Source: Arthrobacter tumbae (lineage in GTDB: Bacteria > Actinomycetota > Actinomycetes > Actinomycetales > Micrococcaceae). Taken from it: 64,000 nucleotides of DNA. Below are positions 54,128-64,000 of this stretch, one piece after another (the stretch's first letter is position 1; each line of letters begins with the position of its first letter). The notes beneath the pieces are model-generated. The model made no database searches and was not told the DNA's origin. It was given only the letters and a program-made list of their open reading frames with translations. Position numbers and translations under genes: made by a program. The stretch is taken from positions 3,038,001 through 3,102,000 of the forward strand of contig NZ_JAFBCC010000001.1 of the NCBI RefSeq assembly GCF_016907495.1, given 5' to 3'.

Positions 54128-54554
54128 CATACCGACTCAGCGCCGCGCGCAGCGGCCGCTCCACGTAGCCGCCCTCCTGGAGACCTGCCCCGCGTTCGAA
54201 GACATTGCGCGACGCCGGATCACCCGTGAGGAGCCACGACACCCCCGCGGCAACGAAGTAGGCCGGCAGGAACGGCAGCCCGAGGCACAGCGCGTACTGC
54301 GTGCAGTGGCGAGCTTCATGTGCCACGAGCCGCGGTCTTCTGTCCACCTCTTCCGGGCCTGCCCGGAACAGAACCACGTTGCCCAGGGTGAACGCCGACG
54401 CTTTCGGCAGACTGGGAGAGTAGCGGTGAGCGAAGATGAGGCCGCGGGGAGCGGACCGAAGCTCGCAGCCCACCAACTTCGCGGCGGCCAGGCCGAGCAG
54501 CGTCGAACCGTTCATCCAGTTGAGTGCCGAGCGCAGGCGGTCGCGGCGATCCAT
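53976..54554 (-). CDS. hypothetical protein with HEARH motif, overlapping pcp
   Basis: A 192-residue protein. PRLVAHEARHCTQYALCLGL contains an H-E-x-x-H motif like that of zinc-binding proteins, and FLPAYFVAAGVSWLLTGDP is hydrophobic. I recognise no named family, but the N-terminal 145 residues look like a real conserved protein. The last 45 residues are Arg/Pro/Ser-rich and are exactly antisense to pcp, so the native stop may have been lost. ATG 54554 is the likely start; the ribosome site is weak and earlier ATGs exist. Confidence 0.65.
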   Translation of the reverse strand: MDRRDRLRSALNWMNGSTLLGLAAAKLVGCELRSAPRGLIFAHRYSPSLPKASAFTLGNVVLFRAGPEEVDRRPRLVAHEARHCTQYALCLGLPFLPAYFVAAGVSWLLTGDPASRNVFERGAGLQEGGYVERPLRAALSRYVNAQRRPQSSGPPRRRRLSARSPQAHAPSPRSTFRKRRGPGPGRSKRAHG

Positions 54555-54632
54555 GTGCTCAAGTCTATGGATATGTTGCAGTTGGTGCCCGGCCATGGCC
54601 GGGGGCATTCGGGCCACCCGCCAATGGTCCTC

Positions 54633-54638
54633 TAGACT
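54633..54638 (+). promoter_or_regulatory. -10 candidate of pheS-pheT
   Basis: TAGACT lies 77 bases before ATG 54716, giving a leader of about 70 bases that ends in AAGGTAAAGCA. Confidence 0.4.
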
Positions 54639-54715
54639 GGCAGGGCCGCTGGAATGCTGGATCGACAGCGCCGCCGGCACCCATCGCGATCACGACACCA
54701 AGGTAAAGCACACTC

Positions 54716-55816
54716 ATGTCTGAACCCACTCCACCCGCGGACCTCCAAGCGGGGCACGCGGCTGTGCCCACCGCCGTCGCCGCCCCGGATCCCCTGGACG
54801 CTGAAGCGATCGCAGCCGCGGTTGACCGCGCGCTCAGCGAGATCGCCGCCGCAGGGAACCTCGACGAGCTTAAATCGGTAAGGCTCGCCCATACGGGCGA
54901 GAAATCGCCGATGAGCCTCGCGAACCGGCAGATCGGTTCGCTCGCCAAGGACCAGAAGGCCGCCGCCGGAAAGAACATCGGTCCCGCCCGCGGACGCATC
55001 AACCAGGCGCTCGCCGCCCGGGCAACCGAGCTGGAAGCGGAGCGCGACGCCCGCATTCTCGTGGAGGAGGCCGTCGACGTGACCGCTGCTCCGCGCCGTC
55101 GTCGTGCAGGTGCCAGGCATCCGCTGTCCATCCTGCAGGAGCGGGTCAGCGACATTTTTGTCGGCATGGGCTGGGAAATAGCCGAGGGGCCCGAGGTTGA
55201 ATCCGAGTGGTTCAACTTCGACGCGTTGAATTTCAAGCCCGATCATCCCGCGCGTGAAATGCAGGACACCTTCTTCGTCGAGCCGCCTGAGGCGCACCTG
55301 GTGATGCGCACCCACACCTCGCCGGTGCAGGTGCGTGCCATGCTCGAGCGCGACGTCCCGATTTACGTACTGTGCCCCGGGAAGGTGTTCCGCACGGATG
55401 AACTGGACGCCACCCACACCCCCGTGTTCCACCAGTTCGAGGGCCTGGCCATCGACAAGGGCCTGAGCATGGCAGACCTGCGCGGAACGCTGGAACACTT
55501 CGCCCGGCTCATGTTCGGCGACGACGCCGGCATCCGCCTGCGTCCCAATTACTTTCCTTTCACCGAGCCCTCGGCCGAGCTGGATATCTGGCACCCGGGT
55601 GCCAAGGGCGGCCCCCAGTGGATCGAGTGGGGCGGCTGCGGCATGGTGCACCCCAACGTGCTCCGTGCAGCCGGGATCGACCCTGAGGTGTACTCGGGGT
55701 TCGCGTTCGGCATGGGCATCGAGCGCACCCTCATGTTCCGCAACGAGGTCGGCGATATGCGGGACATGATTGAGGGCGACGTACGTTTCAGCGAGCACTT
55801 CGGGATGGAGATCTAA
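54716..55816 (+). CDS. pheS: phenylalanine-tRNA ligase alpha subunit
   Basis: PheS with PheT charges tRNA(Phe). The 366-residue subunit has an N-terminal coiled coil, then the class II catalytic core with motif 2 in [15 protein letters not shown] and motif 3 in [15 protein letters not shown]. The first 25 residues are a short extension rich in Pro and Ala. pheT starts two bases after the stop. Confidence 0.98.
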   Translation: MSEPTPPADLQAGHAAVPTAVAAPDPLDAEAIAAAVDRALSEIAAAGNLDELKSVRLAHTGEKSPMSLANRQIGSLAKDQKAAAGKNIGPARGRINQALAARATELEAERDARILVEEAVDVTAAPRRRRAGARHPLSILQERVSDIFVGMGWEIAEGPEVESEWFNFDALNFKPDHPAREMQDTFFVEPPEAHLVMRTHTSPVQVRAMLERDVPIYVLCPGKVFRTDELDATHTPVFHQFEGLAIDKGLSMADLRGTLEHFARLMFGDDAGIRLRPNYFPFTEPSAELDIWHPGAKGGPQWIEWGGCGMVHPNVLRAAGIDPEVYSGFAFGMGIERTLMFRNEVGDMRDMIEGDVRFSEHFGMEI

Positions 55817-55818
55817 CC

Positions 55819-58356
55819 GTGCGAATTCCACTGTCCTGGCTGCGTGAGTACGCCCAGGTTCCCGGCGAGGCAACCGCCGAAGACGTCATGGCCGAACTGG
55901 TCAAGGTCGGCCTGGAGGAAGAGGCCGTCCACCGTCCCACCGACACCCTTTCCGGACCGATCGTCGTGGGCCAGGTGCTCTCCGTCGTGAAAGAGCCGCA
56001 GACCAACGGCAAGACCATCAACTGGTGCCAGGTCCGCGTCGTGCCGGAGGGTGCTGAGCAGACCCTGACCGCGGACGGCATCGATCCGTCCGGCCTGCAG
56101 GGAATCGTCTGCGGGGCGCATAACTTCGTCGAGGGCGACAAGGTGGTGGTCACCCTTCCCGGCGCGGTGCTTCCCGGCGATTTCCGCATCGCCGCGCGCA
56201 AGACCTACGGCCACGTGTCCGCCGGGATGATCGCCTCAGTCCGCGAACTCGGTATCGGCGAGGACCACGACGGCATCCTCGTGCTGTCCACTCTCGGGCT
56301 GGATCCGGAGGTGGGATCGGATGCCATGGAACTGCTCGGTCTGTACGACCAGGCGGCCGAGATCAATGTGACCCCCGACCGCAGCTACTGCTTCTCGATC
56401 CGGGGGATTGCGCGGGAGTACGCCCACGCCACAGGGTCGGCGTTCACCGACCCGGCTGCCGCCGTCGTCGTCGATCCGGCGGACGGCGCAGGTTACCCGG
56501 TGCGGCTGGAGGATCGGGCGCCCATCTATGGGGACGCCGGCTGCGACCGTTTCGTCGCAAGGGTCGTCCGCGGCGTGGATGCCACCCGGCCCACGCCTCA
56601 GTGGATGGTCTCACGGCTGCGTCTGGCCGGAATCCGTTCCATCTCGCTGCCGGTCGACATCTCCAACTACGTGATGCTGGAGCTCGGCCAGCCCACGCAC
56701 TGTTACGACGTCGCCAGGCTCACCGGTGACATCGTGGTGCGCCGGGCAAACGCCGGCGAAACCATCGTGACCCTCGATGACCGCAAGCGCGAGCTGCACC
56801 CTGAGGACCTCCTCATCACTGATGCGTCCGGCGCCATCGGCATCGCCGGCGTCATGGGCGGAGCGGCCACGGAGGTCTCGGACACCACCACGGACGTCCT
56901 GGTGGAGTCCGCACACTTCGACGAGGTGTCGATCGCACGGGCACGCCGCCGTCACAGGCTGCCCTCCGAGGCATCCAAGCGCTTCGAGCGGGGTGTTGAT
57001 TGGCACGTTGCCGATGTCGCGGCCCAGCGCGTCGTGGATCTGCTCGTGAGGCTAGCCGGCGGCACCGCGGACGCGTCGATCACCGACGTCGGAACCGCGC
57101 CGCAGCCCATCCTGATCGACCTGCCGGCCGGCTATGCCTCGGAACGGATCGGCATGGACTTCGCGCCGGAACAGGTGGTCGGTGCACTTACCGACCTCGG
57201 CGCGGACGTCACAGATCACGACGGCGGCTGGCAGGTTACCGCCCCCAGCTGGCGTCAGGACCTGGCCATCAAGGACGACCTCGCCGAGGAAATCGCCCGG
57301 CTGGTCGGCTACGACCAGATTCCGTCGCGACTGCCGGTCGCTCCTCCCGGGCGCGGCCTCACACGCACGCAGCAGCAGCGGCGCCGCGTTCTGGCTGCGC
57401 TCGCCGGTGCGGGGCTGACCGAAGTGCTGTCCTACCCCTTCGTTTCAACGGAGGCCAACGACACGTTTGGTGCAGCGGAGGGAACAGGGCCCGCCGTCAA
57501 GCTGGCCAACCCGTTGAGTGCCGAATTCGGCTACCTGCGGCGTTCCATCCTGCCCGGATTGATCGAGGTGGCCAAGCGGAACTCCTCCCGCGGCTTCCGC
57601 GACCTTGCGCTCTTCGAGGCGGGGCTGGTGTTCCTTCCGCAGGAGACCCTCGGCTCCGCAACCATCCCGCCGCTCGGCGCCCTGCCCGACGACGGGACTC
57701 TGGAGACGCTGTACAACGGCCTTCCGCTGCAGCCGCTGACCATCGCAGCCGTGTTCCTGGGCAAGGACTCACCGGCCGCAGCCGGCCACACTCCGCGTGC
57801 CTGGGACTGGGCAGACGCCCTGGACACCGTCCGGTTGATGGCAGACGTTGTCGGCGTCGACCTCGTCGTCGAACAGGGTGAGCACCGGGCCTTCCACCCC
57901 GGACGCACCGCACGCATCAGCCTGCGCAGCGGTGAGGTGCTCGGCTACGCGGGAGAACTGCACCCGAAGCTGGTCGCCGCACAGGACCTGCCGCCGCGCA
58001 CGGTTGCACTGGAGATCAACGCGGACCTGCTGTTCGACGCCGCCCCGGACGTCATTGTGGCCCGGCATCTCTCCACCTTCCCAGCCACCACGCAGGACGT
58101 GGCCCTTGTGGTGGACGCCGATCTGCCGGCCGATGATCTGCTTGCCACGTTGCGCGAAGGGGCCGGGGAACTGCTGGAGGAAGTCCACCTGTTCGACGTG
58201 TACTCAGGACAGGGGATCGGGGAAGGCAAGAAGTCACTCGCCTTCGGTCTTCGCTTCCGCGCGATCGACCGCACTCTGACCGCCGATGAAGCGAGCGCCG
58301 CCCGCGATCAGGCGGTCCACCTTGCAGCAGAGCGACACGGGGCCGTCCAGCGCTGA
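55819..58356 (+). CDS. pheT: phenylalanine-tRNA ligase beta subunit
   Basis: An 845-residue subunit with an EMAP-type tRNA-binding domain (about 40-150, VGQVLSVVKEPQTNGKTINWCQV), B3/B4 editing region (FDEVSIARARRRHRLPSEASKRFERG), a degenerate class II core and a C-terminal ferredoxin-fold anticodon-binding domain (FPATTQDVALVVDADLP). Full length. It begins at GTG 55819 right after pheS. A nested palindrome follows the stop. Confidence 0.98.
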   Translation: MRIPLSWLREYAQVPGEATAEDVMAELVKVGLEEEAVHRPTDTLSGPIVVGQVLSVVKEPQTNGKTINWCQVRVVPEGAEQTLTADGIDPSGLQGIVCGAHNFVEGDKVVVTLPGAVLPGDFRIAARKTYGHVSAGMIASVRELGIGEDHDGILVLSTLGLDPEVGSDAMELLGLYDQAAEINVTPDRSYCFSIRGIAREYAHATGSAFTDPAAAVVVDPADGAGYPVRLEDRAPIYGDAGCDRFVARVVRGVDATRPTPQWMVSRLRLAGIRSISLPVDISNYVMLELGQPTHCYDVARLTGDIVVRRANAGETIVTLDDRKRELHPEDLLITDASGAIGIAGVMGGAATEVSDTTTDVLVESAHFDEVSIARARRRHRLPSEASKRFERGVDWHVADVAAQRVVDLLVRLAGGTADASITDVGTAPQPILIDLPAGYASERIGMDFAPEQVVGALTDLGADVTDHDGGWQVTAPSWRQDLAIKDDLAEEIARLVGYDQIPSRLPVAPPGRGLTRTQQQRRRVLAALAGAGLTEVLSYPFVSTEANDTFGAAEGTGPAVKLANPLSAEFGYLRRSILPGLIEVAKRNSSRGFRDLALFEAGLVFLPQETLGSATIPPLGALPDDGTLETLYNGLPLQPLTIAAVFLGKDSPAAAGHTPRAWDWADALDTVRLMADVVGVDLVVEQGEHRAFHPGRTARISLRSGEVLGYAGELHPKLVAAQDLPPRTVALEINADLLFDAAPDVIVARHLSTFPATTQDVALVVDADLPADDLLATLREGAGELLEEVHLFDVYSGQGIGEGKKSLAFGLRFRAIDRTLTADEASAARDQAVHLAAERHGAVQR

Positions 58357-58359
58357 ACC

Positions 58360-58429
58360 CCCGCGTTGAGTGTGCAGGACACCCCTTCTGAACCGCCAAA
58401 AGGGGTGTGTCCTGACAAATCAACGCGGG
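58360..58429. terminator. nested 70-base palindrome after pheT
   Basis: Outer arms CCCGCGTTGA (58360-58369) and TCAACGCGGG (58420-58429) match perfectly; inner arms AGGACACCCCTT (58376-58387) and AAGGGGTGTGTCCT (58400-58413) match with a two-base bulge. It fills the gap between convergent pheT and the oxidoreductase, so it probably terminates both, but it is far longer than needed. Confidence 0.75.
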
Positions 58430-59395
58430 TCAGGGCACGAGGAGAATCTTGCCGGTCGTCCTGCGCGCCTGGAGGTCCTCGTGCGCCTGCGCAGCGTCAG
58501 CCAGGGGATACCGTGCGCCGACCCGAACGGTCAGCGAACCGTCAGCAACCGCGCCGAAGACCTCACCCGAGCGCCAGCGCCGCTCCTGGGCGGACCGCAG
58601 GTAGAACGCGAGGCTCGGCCGCGTGACATACAGCGAACCGGAGCCGTTCAGCCGCTGCAGGTTGAAGTCGGGGACCGGCCCGGACGCCGCGCCGAACAGC
58701 ACCAGCATCCCGCGTACGCGCAGTGACTCCAGCGATCCGTCGAAGGTCGCCTTGCCCACTCCGTCATAGACCACGTCCACGCCCACGCCGTCTGTCAGCT
58801 CCCGTACCTGCTCCTGGAAGCCTTCGTAGCGAAGTACGACGTCGGCTCCCGCCCCCCGCGCCAGCGCTTCCTTCTCCTCGGTCGAGACGGTTGTGATGAC
58901 CCGGGCGCCCTTGGCCTTGAGCAATTGGGTCAGCAGGAGGCCCGTTCCGCCGGCCCCAGCGTGGGTCAGCACGGTTTCCCCGGCCTGCACCGGATACGTG
59001 GAGTTGACCAGGTAGTGTGCCGTCATTCCCTGAAGCGGAAGCGCCGCGGCGGTCTCGAGGTCAACGCCGTCGGGCACCGGCAGCGCCCTGTCCGCGTCAA
59101 CGAGGGTGTACTCGGCGTAGGACCGGGAACCCTCGGCAAACGCCACCCGGTCGCCGACCGCGAACCCGTGAGCGTCCGGCCCCATCCCGATGACCTCACC
59201 GGCCGCTTCGCCGCCCGGAATGAACGGATACTCAACCGCATAGATCCCGGCACGCTGGTACGTTTCAATGAAGTTCACTCCGACCGCCGCGACCCTGACC
59301 AGCAGTTGGGAACCGGACGGCGCAGGCCGCTCGATGGACACAGGTTTGAGGACCTCGGGTCCTCCGGCGCGCTCAGCGGAAATGGCAATCGGCAT
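58430..59395 (-). CDS. quinone oxidoreductase (zinc-free MDR family)
   Basis: A 321-residue NADPH:quinone reductase-like protein of the medium-chain dehydrogenase/reductase superfamily (QOR type). VNFIETYQRAGIY and the Rossmann motif THAGAGGTGLLLTQLLKAKG are clear; zinc-ligand cysteines are absent, as expected. It could reduce quinones or enones using NADPH. ATG 59395 has GAGGGAG upstream and is preferred to 59437. It is divergent from argC. Confidence 0.92.
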   Translation of the reverse strand: MPIAISAERAGGPEVLKPVSIERPAPSGSQLLVRVAAVGVNFIETYQRAGIYAVEYPFIPGGEAAGEVIGMGPDAHGFAVGDRVAFAEGSRSYAEYTLVDADRALPVPDGVDLETAAALPLQGMTAHYLVNSTYPVQAGETVLTHAGAGGTGLLLTQLLKAKGARVITTVSTEEKEALARGAGADVVLRYEGFQEQVRELTDGVGVDVVYDGVGKATFDGSLESLRVRGMLVLFGAASGPVPDFNLQRLNGSGSLYVTRPSLAFYLRSAQERRWRSGEVFGAVADGSLTVRVGARYPLADAAQAHEDLQARRTTGKILLVP

Positions 59396-59477
59396 GTCAG
59401 TTCTCCCTCTCGTCGGTGTGCTCTCACTTCGATGCAACTGGTCTCAACATCAGAGCATTCCAGTTGTAAGAAATTCC

Positions 59478-59493
59478 GTTGCATAACTATGTG
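59478..59493 (+). promoter_or_regulatory. possible ArgR-type site upstream of argC
   Basis: GTTGCATAACTATGTG is an AT-rich, partly symmetric patch in a GC-rich gap, 35 bases before argC. Arginine repressor sites often contain TGCATAA, but this match is weak and no second copy is seen. Confidence 0.25.
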
Positions 59494-59506
59494 CCACAGT
59501 GAATAG

Positions 59507-61725
<2,219 letters not shown>

Positions 61726-61763
61726 ATCCCAAAGACGCTGAGTCGAAGGACACTGAAACACTC

Positions 61764-62675
61764 TTGAATACTCTCAACGCCGCCCAGGACAAGGCCGCAA
61801 CCCTGATCGAGGCGCTGCCCTGGATCCAGCGGTTCGCCGGCACCACCATGGTCATCAAGTACGGCGGCAACGCCATGGTCAATGATGAATTGCGCCGCGC
61901 CTTCGCCGAGGACATCGTGTTCCTTCACCACGCCGGGGTGCGCCCCGTCGTGGTGCACGGCGGGGGCCCGCAGATCAACGGGATGCTGGACCGGCTTGGA
62001 ATCACTTCCGAGTTCAAGGGCGGCCTGCGCGTCACCACCCCGGAAGCCATGGACGTTGTCCGCATGGTGCTGACCGGCCAGGTGAGCCGGGAACTGGTCG
62101 GCCTCATCAACTCCCACGGACCCTATGCCGTTGGTCTCTCCGGTGAGGATGGGGGCCTGCTCCGGGCCGTCCGCACCGGCACCGTGGTTGACGGCGAGGA
62201 AGTGGACCTCGGGCTGGTCGGTGAAGTGGTCGGAGTCAACCCGGCCGCAATCCTCGACATCCTCGAAGCAGGCCGCATCCCGGTCATCTCCACGGTGGCA
62301 CCGGAGATCGACTCCACGGGCAGCGGAACGGGACAGGTCCTCAACGTCAATGCCGACACCGCCGCCGCAGCACTCGCCGAAGCGCTCGGTGCGTCGAAGC
62401 TCGTCATCCTTACCGACGTCGAAGGTCTCTACTCCAACTGGCCGGACCGCACCAGCCTCATTTCCTCACTGACGGCTGCCGATCTGCGCGGTCTCCTGCC
62501 CGAACTCGAGTCGGGAATGATTCCCAAGATGACCGCCTGCCTCAAGGCCGTCGACGGGGGAGTGGAGCGGGCGCACATCGTCGACGGACGGCTGCCGCAC
62601 TCGATGCTGCTTGAAATTTTCACGGCCGCCGGAATAGGAACACAGGTAGTGCCGGACGAGGAGGGAGCACTGTGA
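61764..62675 (+). CDS. argB: acetylglutamate kinase
   Basis: ArgB phosphorylates N-acetylglutamate, a usual point of arginine feedback control. The 303-residue protein has [10 protein letters not shown] and [10 protein letters not shown] for substrate and ATP, and [14 protein letters not shown]. It starts at TTG 61764; GAAGGA lies about 13 bases upstream, a rather long spacing. The N-terminal helix [10 protein letters not shown] may help hexamer formation, as in arginine-sensitive forms. It overlaps argD by four bases. Confidence 0.96.
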   Translation: MNTLNAAQDKAATLIEALPWIQRFAGTTMVIKYGGNAMVNDELRRAFAEDIVFLHHAGVRPVVVHGGGPQINGMLDRLGITSEFKGGLRVTTPEAMDVVRMVLTGQVSRELVGLINSHGPYAVGLSGEDGGLLRAVRTGTVVDGEEVDLGLVGEVVGVNPAAILDILEAGRIPVISTVAPEIDSTGSGTGQVLNVNADTAAAALAEALGASKLVILTDVEGLYSNWPDRTSLISSLTAADLRGLLPELESGMIPKMTACLKAVDGGVERAHIVDGRLPHSMLLEIFTAAGIGTQVVPDEEGAL

Positions 62676-63949
62676 CAGAGGAAGCCGCCCTGGAACCCGC
62701 ATCGGCAGCGGCGCTCGTCGGTCCTGCACAGGGGAAAGAGTGGCTGCAGCGTTATTCGAACGCCGTTCTCGGGGTTTTCGGCACGCCGCAGCGCGTCCTG
62801 GTGCGTGGAGCGGGCTGCCATGTCTGGGACGCCGACGGCAAGCAGTACCTCGACCTCCTCGGCGGAATCGCCGTGAACGCGCTGGGGCACGCCCACCCCT
62901 TCGTCACATCGGTGATCTCCTCCCAGCTGGCCACACTCGGTCACGTGTCGAACTTCTTCACCAGCCCCACCCAGGTGGCGCTGGCCGAGAAGCTTCTGTC
63001 CCTGGCCGGTGCCGGCGAGGGGTCGAAGGTGTTCTTCGCTAACTCCGGCACAGAGGCCGTCGAGGCGGCGTTCAAGCTTGCCCGCCGCAATAGCGACGGT
63101 GGACGTAAGCGCATTCTTGCGCTTGAAGGCGGCTTCCACGGCCGCACCATGGGCGCCCTCGCGTTGACCGCGAAGCGGGCCTACCGTGAGCCGTTCGAAC
63201 CGCTGCCCGGCGGCGTCGAGCATCTGCCGTTCAATGACATTGCTGCGCTGGAGGCAGCGCTCGATGAGTCAGTTGCCGCCGTCGTCCTTGAGCCCATCCA
63301 GGGTGAAGCGGGCGTGCGCCCGCTCAGTATCGACTACCTGCGCAGGGCACGCGAGCTGACCACGAAGGTCGGAGCTCTCCTGATCCTGGACGAGGTGCAG
63401 ACCGGCGTTGGCCGCACTGGGCGCTGGTTTGCGCACCAGGCCAGCGGCATCACGCCCGACGCCATGACCCTGGCCAAGGGATTGGGCGGCGGTTTCCCCA
63501 TCGGTGCCCTGGTGTCGTTCGGCAGCGAGGTGTCCGCTCTGCTCACGCCGGGCCAGCACGGGACGACGTTCGGCGGCAATCCGGTCGCGACGGCCGCTGC
63601 GCTGGCCACGCTGCACGCACTCGAAGCAGGCGCGGTGCTGCAGAACGCGGACGACGTCGGCAGCTACCTTCGCAGCAACCTTGCCGGTGTGAGCGGGGTC
63701 GGAGAGGTCCGTGGGGAGGGCCTGCTGATCGGCTTCGACCTCGACGGCGACTACGCCTCCGACGCCGTGACGGAGGCCCTTGGCCAGGGATTCATCATCA
63801 ACGCGCCCACGCCGCACACACTCCGGCTCGCGCCGCCGCTGATACTGACCCGCACGCAGGCGCAGAGTTTTCTCGATGCGCTGCCGTCGGTCCTCGAGAC
63901 GGCACGCAACAGCAACAACGCAGCCAAGACAACGGAGGCTTCCGAATGA
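62672..63949 (+). CDS. argD: acetylornithine aminotransferase
   Basis: ArgD makes N-acetylornithine from the semialdehyde. The 425-residue class III PLP enzyme has the lysine in [29 protein letters not shown] and [17 protein letters not shown]. It begins at GTG 62672, overlapping argB, and its stop overlaps argF at ATGA. It may also serve as succinyldiaminopimelate aminotransferase, as in E. coli, alongside the probable DapC near 3 kb. Confidence 0.97.
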   Translation: MTEEAALEPASAAALVGPAQGKEWLQRYSNAVLGVFGTPQRVLVRGAGCHVWDADGKQYLDLLGGIAVNALGHAHPFVTSVISSQLATLGHVSNFFTSPTQVALAEKLLSLAGAGEGSKVFFANSGTEAVEAAFKLARRNSDGGRKRILALEGGFHGRTMGALALTAKRAYREPFEPLPGGVEHLPFNDIAALEAALDESVAAVVLEPIQGEAGVRPLSIDYLRRARELTTKVGALLILDEVQTGVGRTGRWFAHQASGITPDAMTLAKGLGGGFPIGALVSFGSEVSALLTPGQHGTTFGGNPVATAAALATLHALEAGAVLQNADDVGSYLRSNLAGVSGVGEVRGEGLLIGFDLDGDYASDAVTEALGQGFIINAPTPHTLRLAPPLILTRTQAQSFLDALPSVLETARNSNNAAKTTEASE

Positions 63950-64000
63950 CCCGCCACTTCCTGCTCGACACCGACCTCACCCAGGCTGAACAAAATGAGG
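63946..64000 (+). CDS. argF: ornithine carbamoyltransferase, N-terminal fragment
   Basis: The last 55 bases encode [18 protein letters not shown], matching the start of ArgF, which makes citrulline. ATG 63946 overlaps the argD stop (ATGA). Identity rests on these 18 residues and on the operon order, so it is likely but cut by the window end. Confidence 0.85.
   Translation, partial: MTRHFLLDTDLTQAEQNE

Overview
The window is 64 kb of GC-rich chromosome from an actinobacterium, most likely an Arthrobacter-like member of the Micrococcaceae. The evidence is the core gene order (infB-rbfA-truB-ribF-rpsO-pnp; dapB-dapA-rnj-ftsK-pgsA-cinA-clgR; DUF3046-recA-recX-miaB-miaA-dapF-hflX; lexA divergent from a LysM gene; DUF1844-infC-rpmI-rplT-rRNA methylase-pheST; argCJBDF). 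Protein sequences, an actinobacterial SOS box and many GTG/TTG starts agree with this. I see no tRNA or rRNA gene, insertion sequence, prophage, CRISPR array or origin. No stretch over 300 bases lacks a gene; the longest gaps are the pnp leader (about 295 bases), the infC leader (about 280) and the ribF upstream region (about 260).

Layout. 1-6.1 kb: end of infB, rbfA, an aminotransferase (probably DapC) divergent from truB, and three small membrane-protein genes. 6.1-8.0 kb: a minus-strand cell-wall-anchored protein with a thioester-domain signature and an LAQTG sorting signal, the most accessory-looking gene here. 8.3-13.7 kb: ribF, rpsO, pnp, M16 peptidase. 13.7-17.9 kb: molybdenum cofactor genes in two divergent blocks (moaA-moaD; moeA-moaC-mog-moaE). 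17.9-27.0 kb: dapB, a membrane protein, a DUF418-like membrane protein, dapA, RNase J, ftsK, pgsA, cinA. 27.0-39.5 kb: ClgR-like regulator, MarR regulator, recA-recX, miaB-miaA, dapF, hflX, a DinG-like helicase, and lexA divergent from a LysM membrane protein. 39.6-45.2 kb: hisC-hisB-hisH-(51-residue membrane protein)-hisA-sseB-MFS. 45.2-48.7 kb: DUF1844, infC-rpmI-rplT and an rRNA methylase. 48.8-54.6 kb: MFS exporter, secreted glycosidase-like protein with five FG-GAP-type repeats, Nudix hydrolase, radical SAM protein, pyroglutamyl peptidase, small protein. 54.7-59.4 kb: pheS-pheT and a quinone oxidoreductase. 59.5 kb to the end: argC-argJ-argB-argD and the first codons of argF.

The genes mostly serve housekeeping: translation (IF-2, IF-3, L35, L20, S15, PheRS, RbfA, TruB, MiaA/B), RNA turnover (PNPase, RNase J), lysine/diaminopimelate (dapA, B, F and probably C), histidine and arginine synthesis, molybdopterin synthesis, and the SOS response (lexA, recA, a probable division inhibitor). 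Two themes run across the window. First, at least fourteen genes have a TANNNT hexamer 6-7 bases before their ATG/GTG and no Shine-Dalgarno sequence, so they look leaderless; this fixes several starts (dapB, ftsK, hisC, marR, argC). Second, infC appears to start at ATT behind a perfect Shine-Dalgarno and carries a long Ala/Lys/Pro tail.

I found no unambiguous new multi-gene system. The best candidates for follow-up are the thioester surface protein, the IF-3 tail with its ATT start, the nested palindrome after pheT and the 51-residue gene inside the his cluster.
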